Shown piece after piece: positions 1-8,712 of a DNA stretch of 59,158 nucleotides. How positions within the stretch are numbered: position 1 is the stretch's first letter; each line of letters begins with the position of its first letter. The position numbers were made by a program, and so were the translations under genes. Origin of the DNA: Candidatus Saccharibacteria bacterium UBA5148 (GTDB lineage Bacteria; Patescibacteriota; Saccharimonadia; Saccharimonadales; UBA4665); the NCBI GenBank assembly GCA_002413835.1, contig DHXU01000004.1, positions 1 to 59,158 on the forward strand, written 5' to 3'. The notes beneath the pieces are model-generated. The model was not told the DNA's origin, ran no database searches, and saw nothing but the letters and a program-made list of their open reading frames with translations.

Positions 1-25
1 CCCTGCCATATAAAGTTTGAAGGTA

Positions 26-466
26 CTATTCAGTAACTTTTTTAATGTCTCGAGTGCCGGCCATCCTACCACTCAGGTAACCATGTAGCGTATAGCCCGT
101 TTTTAGTACAAATGGAAGTTGTACGAGGAGAATATTTACAAGCAGTAAATCAAAAGGGAAGAAAATCCATATAAATGTTGTTGAAAAGCTAAGTGAATAC
201 AAAAATGCAAATATCATATGGTTTTTCACAGAATACTTCTTAATCCATCTTGATCCTGTCACGATGTCACCAAAGTCAACTTTCTTAGGTGTAATGGCTA
301 CGATTAGCTCATATGCTAGAAACAACAGGACAACAATTATTTTGTAGTAGATACTATCAAAACCTAACGTATACAAAAACGGCAACGAGACCAGAAAAAT
401 AAAGATAACATTTACGACCGAATTTGCTAATTTCCAAAAGGCGTTTGTTTTCTTTATTTTAGCCAT
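26..466 (-). CDS. small integral membrane protein, unknown function
   Basis: The 146-residue product has about four hydrophobic segments (roughly residues 15-32, 42-58, 84-103 and 107-120) separated by basic stretches, and ends in a hydrophilic tail, so it should sit in the cytoplasmic membrane. The C-terminal stretch with GYTLHGYLSGRMAG faintly recalls the Gly-rich end of RDD-type membrane proteins, but I cannot assign it to that family. The ATG at 464-466 has no Shine-Dalgarno; a TAGTAT box at 473-478 ends six bases before it, suggesting a leaderless transcript. Coding is credible from the amphipathic/hydrophobic pattern; function is unknown. Confidence 0.7.
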   Translation of the reverse strand: MAKIKKTNAFWKLANSVVNVIFIFLVSLPFLYTLGFDSIYYKIIVVLLFLAYELIVAITPKKVDFGDIVTGSRWIKKYSVKNHMIFAFLYSLSFSTTFIWIFFPFDLLLVNILLVQLPFVLKTGYTLHGYLSGRMAGTRDIKKVTE

Positions 467-598
467 GATTCTATACTACACCACAATAGGTTCGGTAATA
501 GTCCCTTAGCACCTGCCATCCACGTACATATCGTTTTTGCTTTTATATTGTATTTTCTACCTCTGTTATTGAGCGCTTTGGTATGTTAATATACATGC

Positions 599-895
599 AT
601 GACTGATGACGTAATCTCTGATCTAAAAGACTTTATCACTGCAACTGTATCTCAGCAATCGGTTACGCTTCGTGATCAGATAAGCGGTGATATCCGGAGT
701 GACTTTCATACTGAGATTGAAAAGCTCGATGTCAAATTGTCGACTCGCATCGATGACCTGGATGTCAAATTGTCGACTCGCATCGATGACCTTTCGGCTG
801 CCGTTGCAGAAGCGCTTGATAACCAAAGTGAGGCTGTAGATCTTCGTCTGGTCGATCACGAGGCGCGCATTGGCGCCCTCGAAGCTAAAGTATAG
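599..895 (+). CDS. short coiled-coil protein with internal repeat
   Basis: A 98-residue, Asp/Glu/Leu-rich protein with no membrane segment. Heptad-like spacing of Leu/Ile/Val (LDVKLSTRIDDL units, then LRLVDHEARIGALEAKV) predicts an extended coiled coil over most of its length, like short bacterial DUF-type coiled-coil or phage-associated chaperone-like proteins. Eleven residues are duplicated in tandem by a DNA repeat at 728-793. An overlapping minus-strand reading frame of 78 codons exists but is rich in unlikely residues and is taken as a shadow. No recognisable partner gene is adjacent, so role is unknown. Confidence 0.65.
   Translation: MTDDVISDLKDFITATVSQQSVTLRDQISGDIRSDFHTEIEKLDVKLSTRIDDLDVKLSTRIDDLSAAVAEALDNQSEAVDLRLVDHEARIGALEAKV
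728..793 (+). repeat. 33-bp tandem duplication inside the coiled-coil gene
   Basis: Positions 728-760 and 761-793 are identical except at the last base (g versus t). The unit length is divisible by three, so the duplication adds exactly eleven residues (one and a half heptads) and keeps the frame. The near identity at synonymous positions points to a recent duplication or slippage event. Confidence 0.95.
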
Positions 896-1052
896 TTATC
901 TTGAGTGTATACCGCTTCGCTGGTGATGAAATTTACCTGACAACCGGCGACGTGCTATACCAGTACCAGAGTGAGTGTCACGGGCTATTATATTGTTTCT
1001 TTCTTTTGGACAGACCTTAGTTAGTATCATCTTGCGATTACGGACGGAACCA

Positions 1053-1081
1053 TTGACAATAGTGTAAAAACAACTTATAAT
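1053..1081 (+). promoter_or_regulatory. consensus sigma-70 promoter, leaderless start
   Basis: TTGACA (1053-1058), 17-base spacer, TATAAT (1076-1081): both hexamers match consensus exactly. The ATG of the following gene starts at 1089, seven bases after the -10 box, where transcription would be expected to begin, so the mRNA would have no 5' leader. Confidence 0.85.
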
Positions 1082-1088
1082 ACAGAAT

Positions 1089-1457
1089 ATGGAATATATA
1101 GTAACATATCGCGACCTTGCAGGTAGGAACGTACCCCCTGGCATAACCGCAGGTGTAGAGGTACAACCTCCACTATCCGATGCTGCAGCTTTAGGGGTGG
1201 TGGCCGCTATGACTGCAAAACAGCAACTGGATGCTTTTGCCAGAACCGTAGGTACGCCTGAATGTAATGTTGCGGATGCTTATGTCACTCGCAACGACGC
1301 TGTCGGAACGGCTTATCTGCTTGCCGCCAGCAGGGATCGGCGTGATAATAGTTTGAATGCGACTCCTGCGAGCCTGGCAGGCATGATCGGCCAGGCCATA
1401 GATCCTTGTAAGCTGCACAGAGTTACGTACAGAAACGCTGACGAGCTTCGTAATTAG
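1089..1457 (+). CDS. hypothetical protein, unknown function
   Basis: A 122-residue soluble protein without signal peptide or membrane segment; I recognise no family. The sequence is Ala-rich with an N-terminal stretch (residues 1-27) and a helical C-terminal two thirds. The start is supported by a perfect promoter immediately upstream (1053-1081) and lack of any Shine-Dalgarno, implying leaderless translation. Its stop overlaps the stop of the convergent phosphatidyltransferase gene by four bases (1454-1457). Confidence 0.6.
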   Translation: MEYIVTYRDLAGRNVPPGITAGVEVQPPLSDAAALGVVAAMTAKQQLDAFARTVGTPECNVADAYVTRNDAVGTAYLLAASRDRRDNSLNATPASLAGMIGQAIDPCKLHRVTYRNADELRN

Positions 1458-2092
1458 ATAGTTTTTGCTTCGGTGCAGCCGACCACTTCGGGTAGTCCGA
1501 TCTGCTGCAAACGCCGCAGTGAAACGACCTTCAGGGCGAATATTGCGGCGGCCAGTATGCTTGTAGCTAGCGGCGACTTAGTTAGTACCATAACGAGTAC
1601 TAAGGCTGAAGAGTTCAGGGCTTTGGCCGGCTTCGACCAGTTCCATTTGTAGATAAAGCGGTCGACGAGGTAGAAATAATTCGGACTTTTGAGCGGCCAA
1701 TGTGTGAATGATAGGGTCAGGAAATTGTCGAGAACCATGAACTGCACCATATAGATGCCGATTGGAATCAGCATGTTGTGGTGCCAGGTGGCGTAGGTCA
1801 TATAAAACAGTGCCACACACAGACGGTCACACAGGATGTCAAAGGTACCGCCGATGCGGGTTTCGCGGTTCAGACGGCGGGCGACCATACCGTCTGCCAT
1901 GTCGCCTATCCAGTACGCCAGCAGGCCGGCAAACAGTAGTGTCGTGGAATGCTGGGCGATGGCCAGCATAGTGAGAACTACAGCTGCCGCAGTCCGGACG
2001 GCGGTGACCAGATTGGCCCAGCTCAGCCAGATGTCGCGCGGTTCATGCCAGCATCCATGGTGGTCACAGAATATTTTGTTTTTATTATTCAT
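1454..2092 (-). CDS. CDP-alcohol phosphatidyltransferase family protein
   Basis: Integral membrane enzyme expected to transfer a phosphatidyl group from CDP-diacylglycerol to an alcohol acceptor (glycerol phosphate, inositol phosphate or similar) in phospholipid synthesis. The family signature D-x2-DG-x2-AR-x8-G-x3-D-x3-D is complete (DMADGMVAR ... GGTFDILCD, around residues 64-87), so the metal-binding aspartates are present. Several hydrophobic helices follow. At 212 residues it is of normal family length; the acceptor cannot be told from sequence. It lies 8 bases downstream of the histidine kinase gene on the same strand; TATAAT at 2100-2105 ends seven bases before the ATG, so it may also have its own leaderless transcript. 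Confidence 0.88.
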   Translation of the reverse strand: MNNKNKIFCDHHGCWHEPRDIWLSWANLVTAVRTAAAVVLTMLAIAQHSTTLLFAGLLAYWIGDMADGMVARRLNRETRIGGTFDILCDRLCVALFYMTYATWHHNMLIPIGIYMVQFMVLDNFLTLSFTHWPLKSPNYFYLVDRFIYKWNWSKPAKALNSSALVLVMVLTKSPLATSILAAAIFALKVVSLRRLQQIGLPEVVGCTEAKTI

Positions 2093-2100
2093 GCCTGCAA

Positions 2101-3756
2101 TTATAACCCAAATGTGTGATCGGCGGGTATCTTGTGCAAAACGAAACTGAACTTTGAACCCTGCTTGAGCTCGCTCTCGACGACTATGTTGACGCCGAGC
2201 TTGCGCGCCAGCTTGTGTACGACGTAGAGTCCCAGACCGGTGCCGGATGTTTTGCGGGTCAGGTAATCTTCGGAACGGTAGAATTTATCAAAAATACGTT
2301 TTTGGTCAGACTTACTGATGCCGATACCCGTATCCATGACGCTGAACTCGACGGTGTCGCCCTGATTTACGGCGGCAATGGTAATAGCACCGAAGTCAGT
2401 ATATTTGATGGCATTGGTGATAAAGTTCTGCAGTATTTCCTCGAGGTACAGTCGGCTACATACGACATTTTCAACCTCCGGGGGCAACTCAAGTATGAGC
2501 TGAAGACCCCGGCTGGTGGCACGCTTCAGATAGCGGTGATAGAGATCATTAAGCAGCATAGTACTATTAATTGTTTCGACAGCGTCAGATGCTCCCCGCT
2601 CGACGCGTGAAAGTGTCGATAATTCCTGCACCATGCTCGCCAGGTATATCACTTGCTCATGGGCACTTTTGAGCATCGCTGCGTATCGCTCCGGATCCTT
2701 CTTGGTATCAACCTGGTACTGCAGTAAGGAGATGGCACCCTCGACGATCGCCAGCGGCGTACGGAGTTCATGACTGACAACAGATATGAACTCTTTGCGC
2801 TCCTCTTCTAGGCTTTTGGCTTTTGTCACGTCGCGAACGATAAAGATATAGCCGTCGGGGCTTTGGGTGGTAGCCGTGCGGCTGCCTTGTATCGGCGCGA
2901 AGCTGATGCTCAGGTTCATCCGTTCGCCGTTCGTAAACTGGTGTGAGAGGTCGTCCCGTTCAACCAGCAGATCCGATTCGGCCAGAATCTCCTGCAGCGA
3001 CGTCGGATTCCCGTTAGGGTCGTAGAGGTGAAATACTTCATCAAGTTGTTTTCCGGTCAAATAGTCTGTAGTATCGAGTAACTCAAGCAGAGCCGGGTTG
3101 TAAATTCGTATTGTTCCCGTGTTGCTCGTGCTGGCGATGGCCATACCTACGCTGTTAATCAGGGCTGTCAACTGCTCGCGCTGGAACTTTTCCTCGATCT
3201 GCGTCAGCATCAGGTCCTGATGCTCGACCAGCTGGACGCGCCGCAGCAGAACGACGAGGACGCAGCTGACAATAATAATGCTCAAGTACACACCGTACTC
3301 AAAGGAAATCTGAAAAGTTTTATGCGGTTCAGCGACATAGATTATGACCGCAGTCATAGTGACACAGCCCAGACTGATAATACCCCCGATTTTTCCGTAG
3401 AATATCTCCGTAATGAACGCTAGCAGGATCCAGCAGAATGCGATCGGGCTCAGGAAACCGGGGCCAACAACGAAATAGAGCGTGGCGAAGAGATGATAGA
3501 ACACCAGATAGATGCCAAGGTTAAATGGAGTCGACGCTTTGAGAATCGTTTGTAAAATTCCTAGCCCTATGAAAAGCACCGAGAGGACAACGAACCCAGT
3601 ATGATTAAATATCGGGCTGCGGCCGACAATAGCAGTAGCCGAAGCGATACCATAGGCCACGGCAACGAATGGAATAAGTAAGCCGGCGAGCCGCGTAACC
3701 CGCAAAAATAACACACTGTACTTATCAATGTAAGTGTTTGTTCCACTATTAGCCAT
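2101..3756 (-). CDS. orphan membrane sensor histidine kinase with PAS domain
   Basis: A 551-residue sensor kinase. The N-terminal 180 residues hold about six membrane helices, followed by a linker helix (175-200), a PAS-like domain (about 195-310), a HisKA dimerisation/phosphoacceptor domain with SHELRTP (phosphorylated His329) and a HATPase domain with the N box (NFITNAIKYT), the DTGIG motif, the F box (FDKFYR) and the GTGLGL G2 box. All catalytic boxes are present, so it should be active. No response regulator gene is adjacent, so the partner is elsewhere. The start is an ATG at 3754-3756 with TGC-TATAAT (attata at 3763-3768 on the plus strand) six bases before it, a leaderless arrangement. 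It is divergent from the glycogen cassette. Confidence 0.92.
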   Translation of the reverse strand: MANSGTNTYIDKYSVLFLRVTRLAGLLIPFVAVAYGIASATAIVGRSPIFNHTGFVVLSVLFIGLGILQTILKASTPFNLGIYLVFYHLFATLYFVVGPGFLSPIAFCWILLAFITEIFYGKIGGIISLGCVTMTAVIIYVAEPHKTFQISFEYGVYLSIIIVSCVLVVLLRRVQLVEHQDLMLTQIEEKFQREQLTALINSVGMAIASTSNTGTIRIYNPALLELLDTTDYLTGKQLDEVFHLYDPNGNPTSLQEILAESDLLVERDDLSHQFTNGERMNLSISFAPIQGSRTATTQSPDGYIFIVRDVTKAKSLEEERKEFISVVSHELRTPLAIVEGAISLLQYQVDTKKDPERYAAMLKSAHEQVIYLASMVQELSTLSRVERGASDAVETINSTMLLNDLYHRYLKRATSRGLQLILELPPEVENVVCSRLYLEEILQNFITNAIKYTDFGAITIAAVNQGDTVEFSVMDTGIGISKSDQKRIFDKFYRSEDYLTRKTSGTGLGLYVVHKLARKLGVNIVVESELKQGSKFSFVLHKIPADHTFGL

Positions 3757-3793
3757 GAGCGCATTATAGCAGTAGATCTTTTACTTTTTGCGG

Positions 3794-3822
3794 TTGTGCT
3801 AATGTTAAATATTTCATATACT
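3794..3822 (+). promoter_or_regulatory. promoter of the glycogen cassette
   Basis: TTGTGC (3794-3799), 17-base spacer, TATACT (3817-3822). The first gene starts at 3854 with GGTGAG upstream of its ATG, giving a leader of about 25 bases. It lies back to back with the histidine kinase promoter. Confidence 0.7.
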
Positions 3823-3853
3823 AGGATTAATAACATAAGCGCTTGGTGAGTAC

Positions 3854-5086
3854 ATGAAGATCTTGATGCTTGGGTGGGAATTACCTCCATATAACAGCGG
3901 CGGACTTGGGGTAGCATGCTACCAGCTCTGCAAAGCACTCACAAAAAAATCAGATGTCGATATAGAGTTCATGTTGCCATACGAAGCGGACCACCAGATA
4001 GATTTTATGAAAGTCACTGCTGCCCTGCCGCAAGGCGTTGAGACTATTATCGAAGCCGGCGGTGTATACGATAGCCACAAATACGTCTATCAGGACGGTC
4101 ACGAGGAATGGCACGACATAGTTGGTCAGCAGCAGATGTTTGAACGATCCGTCGGCCGCTTGGTCGAGAGCCGTGAGTTTGATATCATCCATGCACATGA
4201 CTGGCTGACATTCCGGGCTGGTCTGCGAGCCAAGGCTCACTCCGGTTGCCCGCTTATTCTGCATGTCCATTCCATCGAACGCGACCGGGCCGGTGGTGGC
4301 GATGGCAATCCGCTGGTCCGTGAGATTGAGGCGTTGGCCTTTCTGATGGCCGACCATATCGTAGCCGTCAGTGCTCACACCAAGCGGATGATTATGCAGG
4401 ATTATGATATCCCTGGTGATAAGATCGAAGTCGTCCACAACAGTATCGACCGTGATCTGATGATTCCTCTCGATGATCATAATGTCTATCACTATCTGGA
4501 GTCTCTGAAAGCCGATGGCTGGCGCGTCGTAACTAACGTCGGTCGTATGACAGTTCAGAAGGGCTTGTTCAATCTGCTACACGCCGCCTGCGAAGTTATC
4601 TATCGCCAGCCGAAGACTATCTTCCTGCTGGTCGGCAGCGGCGAGCAGTACCACGAACTGATTGCCCTGAGCGCTGAGCTCGGCATTTCAAAAAATGTTG
4701 TGTTCACTGGTTTTCAACGCGGCAAAAACTGGCGCGACAGCTTTGGTATTGCTGACCTCTTCGTTATGCCGTCTATATCCGAGCCGTACGGTCTGACAGT
4801 ACTGGAAGCTATCGAATACGGCGCTCCGGCGCTCATTAGTAAGCAATCCGGTGTCGGCGAGGCTATCCGTAACTGCCTGCGGGTTGATTCATGGGATGTC
4901 GCCGATATGGCTAACCAGATTACAGCCGCTGTCCGTGACCGTAGCCTGACGGAAGAATTGCACCACAATGCCTTCCAGGAACTGAAGCAACTTTCATGGA
5001 ATGATGCTGCTGACAAATTGATACATCTCTATAATCATCACACGGCCACTGCTGCATCTCGCCGCTTAGCAGGAGCTGCAGCATGA
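3854..5086 (+). CDS. glycogen/starch synthase-like glycosyltransferase (GT-B fold)
   Basis: A 410-residue retaining GT-B glycosyltransferase of the GT4/GT5 type. The N terminus MKILMLGWELPPYNSGGLG carries the Gly-rich nucleotide-sugar loop typical of glycogen synthases; HAHDW and HSIE follow; the C-terminal domain has GRMTVQKG (substrate phosphate binding), VGSG and the E-x7-E motif in SEPYGLTVLEAIEYG. It is expected to extend an alpha-glucan from ADP- or UDP-glucose in the cytoplasm. Its stop overlaps the start of the GH57 gene (ATGA at 5083-5086), so the two are translationally coupled, which supports a role in glycogen turnover. Transfer of another hexose cannot be excluded from sequence alone. 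Confidence 0.88.
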   Translation: MKILMLGWELPPYNSGGLGVACYQLCKALTKKSDVDIEFMLPYEADHQIDFMKVTAALPQGVETIIEAGGVYDSHKYVYQDGHEEWHDIVGQQQMFERSVGRLVESREFDIIHAHDWLTFRAGLRAKAHSGCPLILHVHSIERDRAGGGDGNPLVREIEALAFLMADHIVAVSAHTKRMIMQDYDIPGDKIEVVHNSIDRDLMIPLDDHNVYHYLESLKADGWRVVTNVGRMTVQKGLFNLLHAACEVIYRQPKTIFLLVGSGEQYHELIALSAELGISKNVVFTGFQRGKNWRDSFGIADLFVMPSISEPYGLTVLEAIEYGAPALISKQSGVGEAIRNCLRVDSWDVADMANQITAAVRDRSLTEELHHNAFQELKQLSWNDAADKLIHLYNHHTATAASRRLAGAAA

Positions 5087-6312
5087 CGACACCCGCAGCC
5101 GGCGCTAAAAAAGCCATAGTTCTCTATCTTCATGTCCACCAACCCTACCGTATCCGTCACTATACAATTTTTGATGCCGGCCAGAACCATGATTATTTTG
5201 ACGCGGCCTATGACAGCCGTGAAAGTAACGAGCGCATCTTGCAGAAGGTAGCCGAAAGCTCGTACCTGCCGACGAATGCCCGGTTGCTGGAGCTCCTGAA
5301 CAAGAACCCGCAGTTCAAGGTTAGTATGTCAATCACCGGCACGGTGTTGGAACAGCTCGAGAAATGGTCGCCGGCAGCATTGCAGTCTTTCAAAGACATC
5401 GTGGCTACCGGACAGGTTGAAATTGTCGCTGAGACGTATCACCACAGCCTGGCGTTCTTTTATTCGCGGGCGGAATTTGAGATGCAGGTCCGGATGCACC
5501 GCGAGAAGGTCCAGCAGCTCTTCGGCCAGACGCCACAGGTCTTCCGCAATACTGAGCTGGCCTACAACAACGACCTGGCCTACTGGGCTGACAAAGCCGG
5601 CTACAAAGGTATCCTGGCCGAGGGTTGGGACAAAGTCCTTGATTGGCGTAGTCCGAATTTCGTCTATCGGCCGACCTACACCAACAACATTCGCTTACTC
5701 ATGAAGAACTACAGACTGTCTGATGACATCGCCTTTCGTTTTGGTAATCAGGACTGGGAACAGTGGCCGCTGACGGCTGATAAGTTCACATCCTGGCTGA
5801 ATGCCGAGCCTGAGGCTACTAATTTCAACCTCTTCATGGATTATGAAACCTTCGGTGAGCACCAATGGGACGAATCGGGCATCTTCAAGTTCCTGGAGTA
5901 CTTGCCTCAGGAATGGCTGCGAACGCCTGGCAATACCTTCATGACTGTCAGCGAGGCGATTGATAGTTTCGACGCCCGCGATGAAATCAATGTGCCGGAT
6001 ACGATAACCTGGGCTGATACCGAGCGCGACCTGTCCGCCTGGCTTGGTAATGCTATGCAGCAGGAATCAATCCATGCGCTCTATTCGCTGCAGGGGCGGA
6101 TCATAGCCACGAATGATCTGGCACTTATCGAAGATTGGCGCCGGCTGCAGACATCGGATCACTTCTATTATATGTGTACGAAATGGTTCAACGACGGTGA
6201 CATTCACGCCTATTTCAGCCCTTATGCCACGCCGTATGAAGCATTCATTAATTTCATGAATTCGTATCATGATCTGACATTCCGTTTACGGGAACAAGGA
6301 GTAACTGTATGA
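5083..6312 (+). CDS. glycoside hydrolase family 57 (alpha-amylase/glucanotransferase type)
   Basis: A 409-residue cytoplasmic GH57 enzyme acting on alpha-1,4 or alpha-1,6 glucan. The five GH57 regions can be followed: region 1 LHVHQP (residues 16-21), region 2 GQVEIVAETYHH, region 3 FRNTELAYNND containing the nucleophile Glu, region 4 FMDYETFGEHQ containing the acid/base Asp, and a helical C-terminal part. Length matches the short single-domain GH57 alpha-amylases. No signal peptide is present, so it acts on internal glucan. Its start overlaps the glycosyltransferase stop and its stop overlaps the start of a 17-codon ORF (ATGA at 6309-6312). Branching enzyme or 4-alpha-glucanotransferase activity is possible in this family. 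Confidence 0.9.
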   Translation: MTTPAAGAKKAIVLYLHVHQPYRIRHYTIFDAGQNHDYFDAAYDSRESNERILQKVAESSYLPTNARLLELLNKNPQFKVSMSITGTVLEQLEKWSPAALQSFKDIVATGQVEIVAETYHHSLAFFYSRAEFEMQVRMHREKVQQLFGQTPQVFRNTELAYNNDLAYWADKAGYKGILAEGWDKVLDWRSPNFVYRPTYTNNIRLLMKNYRLSDDIAFRFGNQDWEQWPLTADKFTSWLNAEPEATNFNLFMDYETFGEHQWDESGIFKFLEYLPQEWLRTPGNTFMTVSEAIDSFDARDEINVPDTITWADTERDLSAWLGNAMQQESIHALYSLQGRIIATNDLALIEDWRRLQTSDHFYYMCTKWFNDGDIHAYFSPYATPYEAFINFMNSYHDLTFRLREQGVTV

Positions 6313-6362
6313 CAACTTATAGTAAGCCGACAGGACCCCGCCAATCAGGAGATGTAATCTAA
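6309..6362 (+). CDS. 17-codon ORF coupled between GH57 and GH15
   Basis: ATG at 6309 overlaps the GH57 stop (ATGA) and TAA at 6360-6362 overlaps the GH15 ATG (TAATG). The peptide is MTTYSKPTGPRQSGDVI. The GH15 Shine-Dalgarno (CAGGAG) lies inside its last codons. The double overlap makes it a good candidate for a translational coupler that carries ribosomes from one enzyme gene to the next; whether the peptide itself does anything is unknown. Confidence 0.5.
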   Translation: MTTYSKPTGPRQSGDVI

Positions 6363-8308
6363 TGGGTAGGCCGGTTATGCTTGGTAATGGTGCCCTGACA
6401 GTCGGGCTCAATGAGCAAGGCTTAGTGCACGATTTTTACTATCCGTATGTCGGACTCGATAACCTGACGACCGCCCGCAGTGTCCATCATAAGATCGGCG
6501 TCTGGGTCGACGGTATGTTCAGTTGGGTTGACGATGGCAGCTGGGATATCAGTGTTGATTTCGAAACTGATGCGCTGGTCAGCGATATCTCGATGGTCAA
6601 TAAGGAACTGCAACTTGAACTGCACGCCGTAGACTTCGTTGATAACCAGTTCAACGCCTTCTGCCGCCAGATCATTGTTACCAACGCCAGTGCTGCTGAC
6701 CGGACAATCCGTGTGTTTATGCACCAGGTATTCCAGATATCCAGGGCCGGCCGGGCCGACACGGCGCTGTTTATTCCTGAAGAAAACTACCTGCTGGATT
6801 ATAAGGGTCGCTGTTGCTTGCTCGTCTACGGTGAAGATGCTAATGGCAAAGTTTTCGACCAGTTCTCTGTCGGCAATTACGGCATCGAGGGCAAAGAAGG
6901 TACCTATAAAGATGCTGAGGACGGTGAACTGACCGGAAACGCTGTCGAGCATGGCGGTGTTGATTCAGTTATACGCTTTGAGCTGGAACTGGCTGGCGGC
7001 ACGGATGTCGCTGTGAACTATTGGGTCGTGGCCGCCGATTCACAACAGAGCGCCGAAACTATCCATCATACGATCCAGAAACAAGGACTGAGCGGCAGGC
7101 TGGATGCAGCCAGGGATTACTGGCATGACTGGCTGTCTACCGGAGCTGGGCGCTTGCAGCAGATCGACAAAATGTATGTGCCGATGGTTAAAAAATCTCT
7201 GATGGTCATCAAAGCCCATACCGATAAACGCGGCGGTATCATCGCTTCCTGCGACTCTAGCATCTACAATTATGGCCGTGATTACTATAGCTATGTCTGG
7301 CCCAGAGATGGCGCTTATGCCATCTGGCCGCTGATCCGGCTGGGCTACACCGAGGAGCCAAAGAAGTTCTTTGAATTCTGCCGCGATATCCTCAGTCCCG
7401 AAGGCTACCTGATGCATAAATTCCAGCCTGATAAGGCAATCGGTAGCACCTGGCATCCTTTGCTCCATGGTAAACACGCCGAGCTGGCGATTCAAGAAGA
7501 TGAAACAGCCAGTGTTCTATATATGCTTGGAGAGTATCTGGGCTATACCCAAGATCATGATTTCGTTTCCAGCCTCTACGCAACCTTCATACAGCCGGCG
7601 GCTAACTTCATGGCAGGCTTCCTGGATGAACAGACTAATCTGCCACATGCCAGCTATGACCTGTGGGAGGAAAAATTCCTGACGCATACCTACACAGCTG
7701 CCGTTACATACCAGGCACTGCTGGTTGCTGCTGAGTTTGCTGACAAATTTGAACATCCGGACGACGCAGTCCGCTGGCGCGAGGCTGCTGCCGTGATTAC
7801 CGAAAACAGTGCCGTATTCTACGACATGGAGCGTGGAGCATACCGTAAGGGTTATCTGTTGCAGGAAGATGGTTCATTGAAATATGACAACACGCTCGAT
7901 ATCTCCAGCCTGTACGGTGTCGTCATGTATGGGCTGAAGTCCCTCGAAGCACCCGAAGTCGTCAGTACGGTCAAAGCGATTGAGGCTACCTTGCTCGACA
8001 AATCGCCAAGCGGCGGCTCGCCGCGCTACGAGCACGACGTCTATTTTGCAGTTAAACCGGAGTTCCAGGGGAATCCATGGTTCGTCACGACACTCTGGCT
8101 GGCGCAGTATTATGCTAAAGCTGGCCGTAGCGAGGACGCCCGCAGCATTATGGGCTGGACCATGGACCGGGCACTGCAGAGCGGAATCCTGAGCGAACAG
8201 ATCAATCCTTCTGACAACTCCCCGCTGTCAGTTACGCCGCTTGTCTGGAGCCATGCCGAATTCATCAATACCGCGCTCGACCTGACCAAGGACGATGCCT
8301 CGAAGTAG
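6362..8308 (+). CDS. glycoside hydrolase family 15 glucoamylase-like protein
   Basis: A 648-residue cytoplasmic GH15 protein with an N-terminal beta-sandwich (about residues 1-270, opening MGRPVMLGNGALTVGLNEQG) and a C-terminal (alpha/alpha)6 barrel. In the barrel YVWPRDGAY is the substrate-binding loop, YDLWEEK carries the general acid Glu, and SEQINP carries the general base Glu. The family releases glucose from the non-reducing ends of alpha-glucan or cleaves trehalose/isomaltooligosaccharides. No signal peptide is present. As the last gene of the cassette it would degrade the glucan made by the glycosyltransferase, so the three genes form a minimal synthesis-and-turnover unit. Confidence 0.92.
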   Translation: MGRPVMLGNGALTVGLNEQGLVHDFYYPYVGLDNLTTARSVHHKIGVWVDGMFSWVDDGSWDISVDFETDALVSDISMVNKELQLELHAVDFVDNQFNAFCRQIIVTNASAADRTIRVFMHQVFQISRAGRADTALFIPEENYLLDYKGRCCLLVYGEDANGKVFDQFSVGNYGIEGKEGTYKDAEDGELTGNAVEHGGVDSVIRFELELAGGTDVAVNYWVVAADSQQSAETIHHTIQKQGLSGRLDAARDYWHDWLSTGAGRLQQIDKMYVPMVKKSLMVIKAHTDKRGGIIASCDSSIYNYGRDYYSYVWPRDGAYAIWPLIRLGYTEEPKKFFEFCRDILSPEGYLMHKFQPDKAIGSTWHPLLHGKHAELAIQEDETASVLYMLGEYLGYTQDHDFVSSLYATFIQPAANFMAGFLDEQTNLPHASYDLWEEKFLTHTYTAAVTYQALLVAAEFADKFEHPDDAVRWREAAAVITENSAVFYDMERGAYRKGYLLQEDGSLKYDNTLDISSLYGVVMYGLKSLEAPEVVSTVKAIEATLLDKSPSGGSPRYEHDVYFAVKPEFQGNPWFVTTLWLAQYYAKAGRSEDARSIMGWTMDRALQSGILSEQINPSDNSPLSVTPLVWSHAEFINTALDLTKDDASK

Positions 8309-8340
8309 CTGCCTCGGCATACACTAACGAGACCGGCAGG

Positions 8341-8544
8341 TTACTTCTTTGGTTTGACTTCGTTGCGGCCTAAGTTCTTTTTGGTCTCGAGGAATACAAC
8401 ATGCCTGCGCAGCTTTGGGCTGTATTTCTTGAGGCTCAGCTTTTCAGGCGTGTTCTGGGTATTCTTGGTCGTGTAATAAATGCGTTCGCCGGACTCTTCG
8501 CTGACGAGTCCGATAATTTTTCGCTTATCACCTTTTTTTGCCAT
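8341..8544 (-). CDS. rpmG: 50S ribosomal protein L33, cysteine-free form
   Basis: A 67-residue protein matching L33: a beta-rich N terminus (IIGLVSEESGERIYYTTKN), NTPEKLSLKKYSPKLRRHV in the centre and a basic tail. The positions that hold zinc-binding cysteines in the C+ form (C-x2-C and KKYCP) are serine or glutamate here, so this is a C- protein. AAGGA lies eight bases before the ATG. The gene stands alone and faces the GH15 gene tail to tail with a 32-base gap. Confidence 0.93.
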   Translation of the reverse strand: MAKKGDKRKIIGLVSEESGERIYYTTKNTQNTPEKLSLKKYSPKLRRHVVFLETKKNLGRNEVKPKK

Positions 8545-8648
8545 GTTAAATCCTTACTTATTTGAATGCTTCACATTAGTTTAACAGAGAACTGCCTCGC
8601 CTGCAAGCCTCCATCATGAGTAATGATGCATCCAATCGAATCTACCGC

Positions 8649-8677
8649 TTTACCGGCTATTACGCTTGTGGTAAGAT
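8649..8677 (+). promoter_or_regulatory. promoter of the prepilin gene
   Basis: TTTACC (8649-8654), 17-base spacer ending TGG, TAAGAT (8672-8677), i.e. an extended -10 promoter. The prepilin ATG at 8713 is preceded by GGAG at 8702-8705. Confidence 0.6.
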
Positions 8678-8712
8678 GATACCAAAGTCCGACCCATGAA
8701 TGGAGTACCGAA

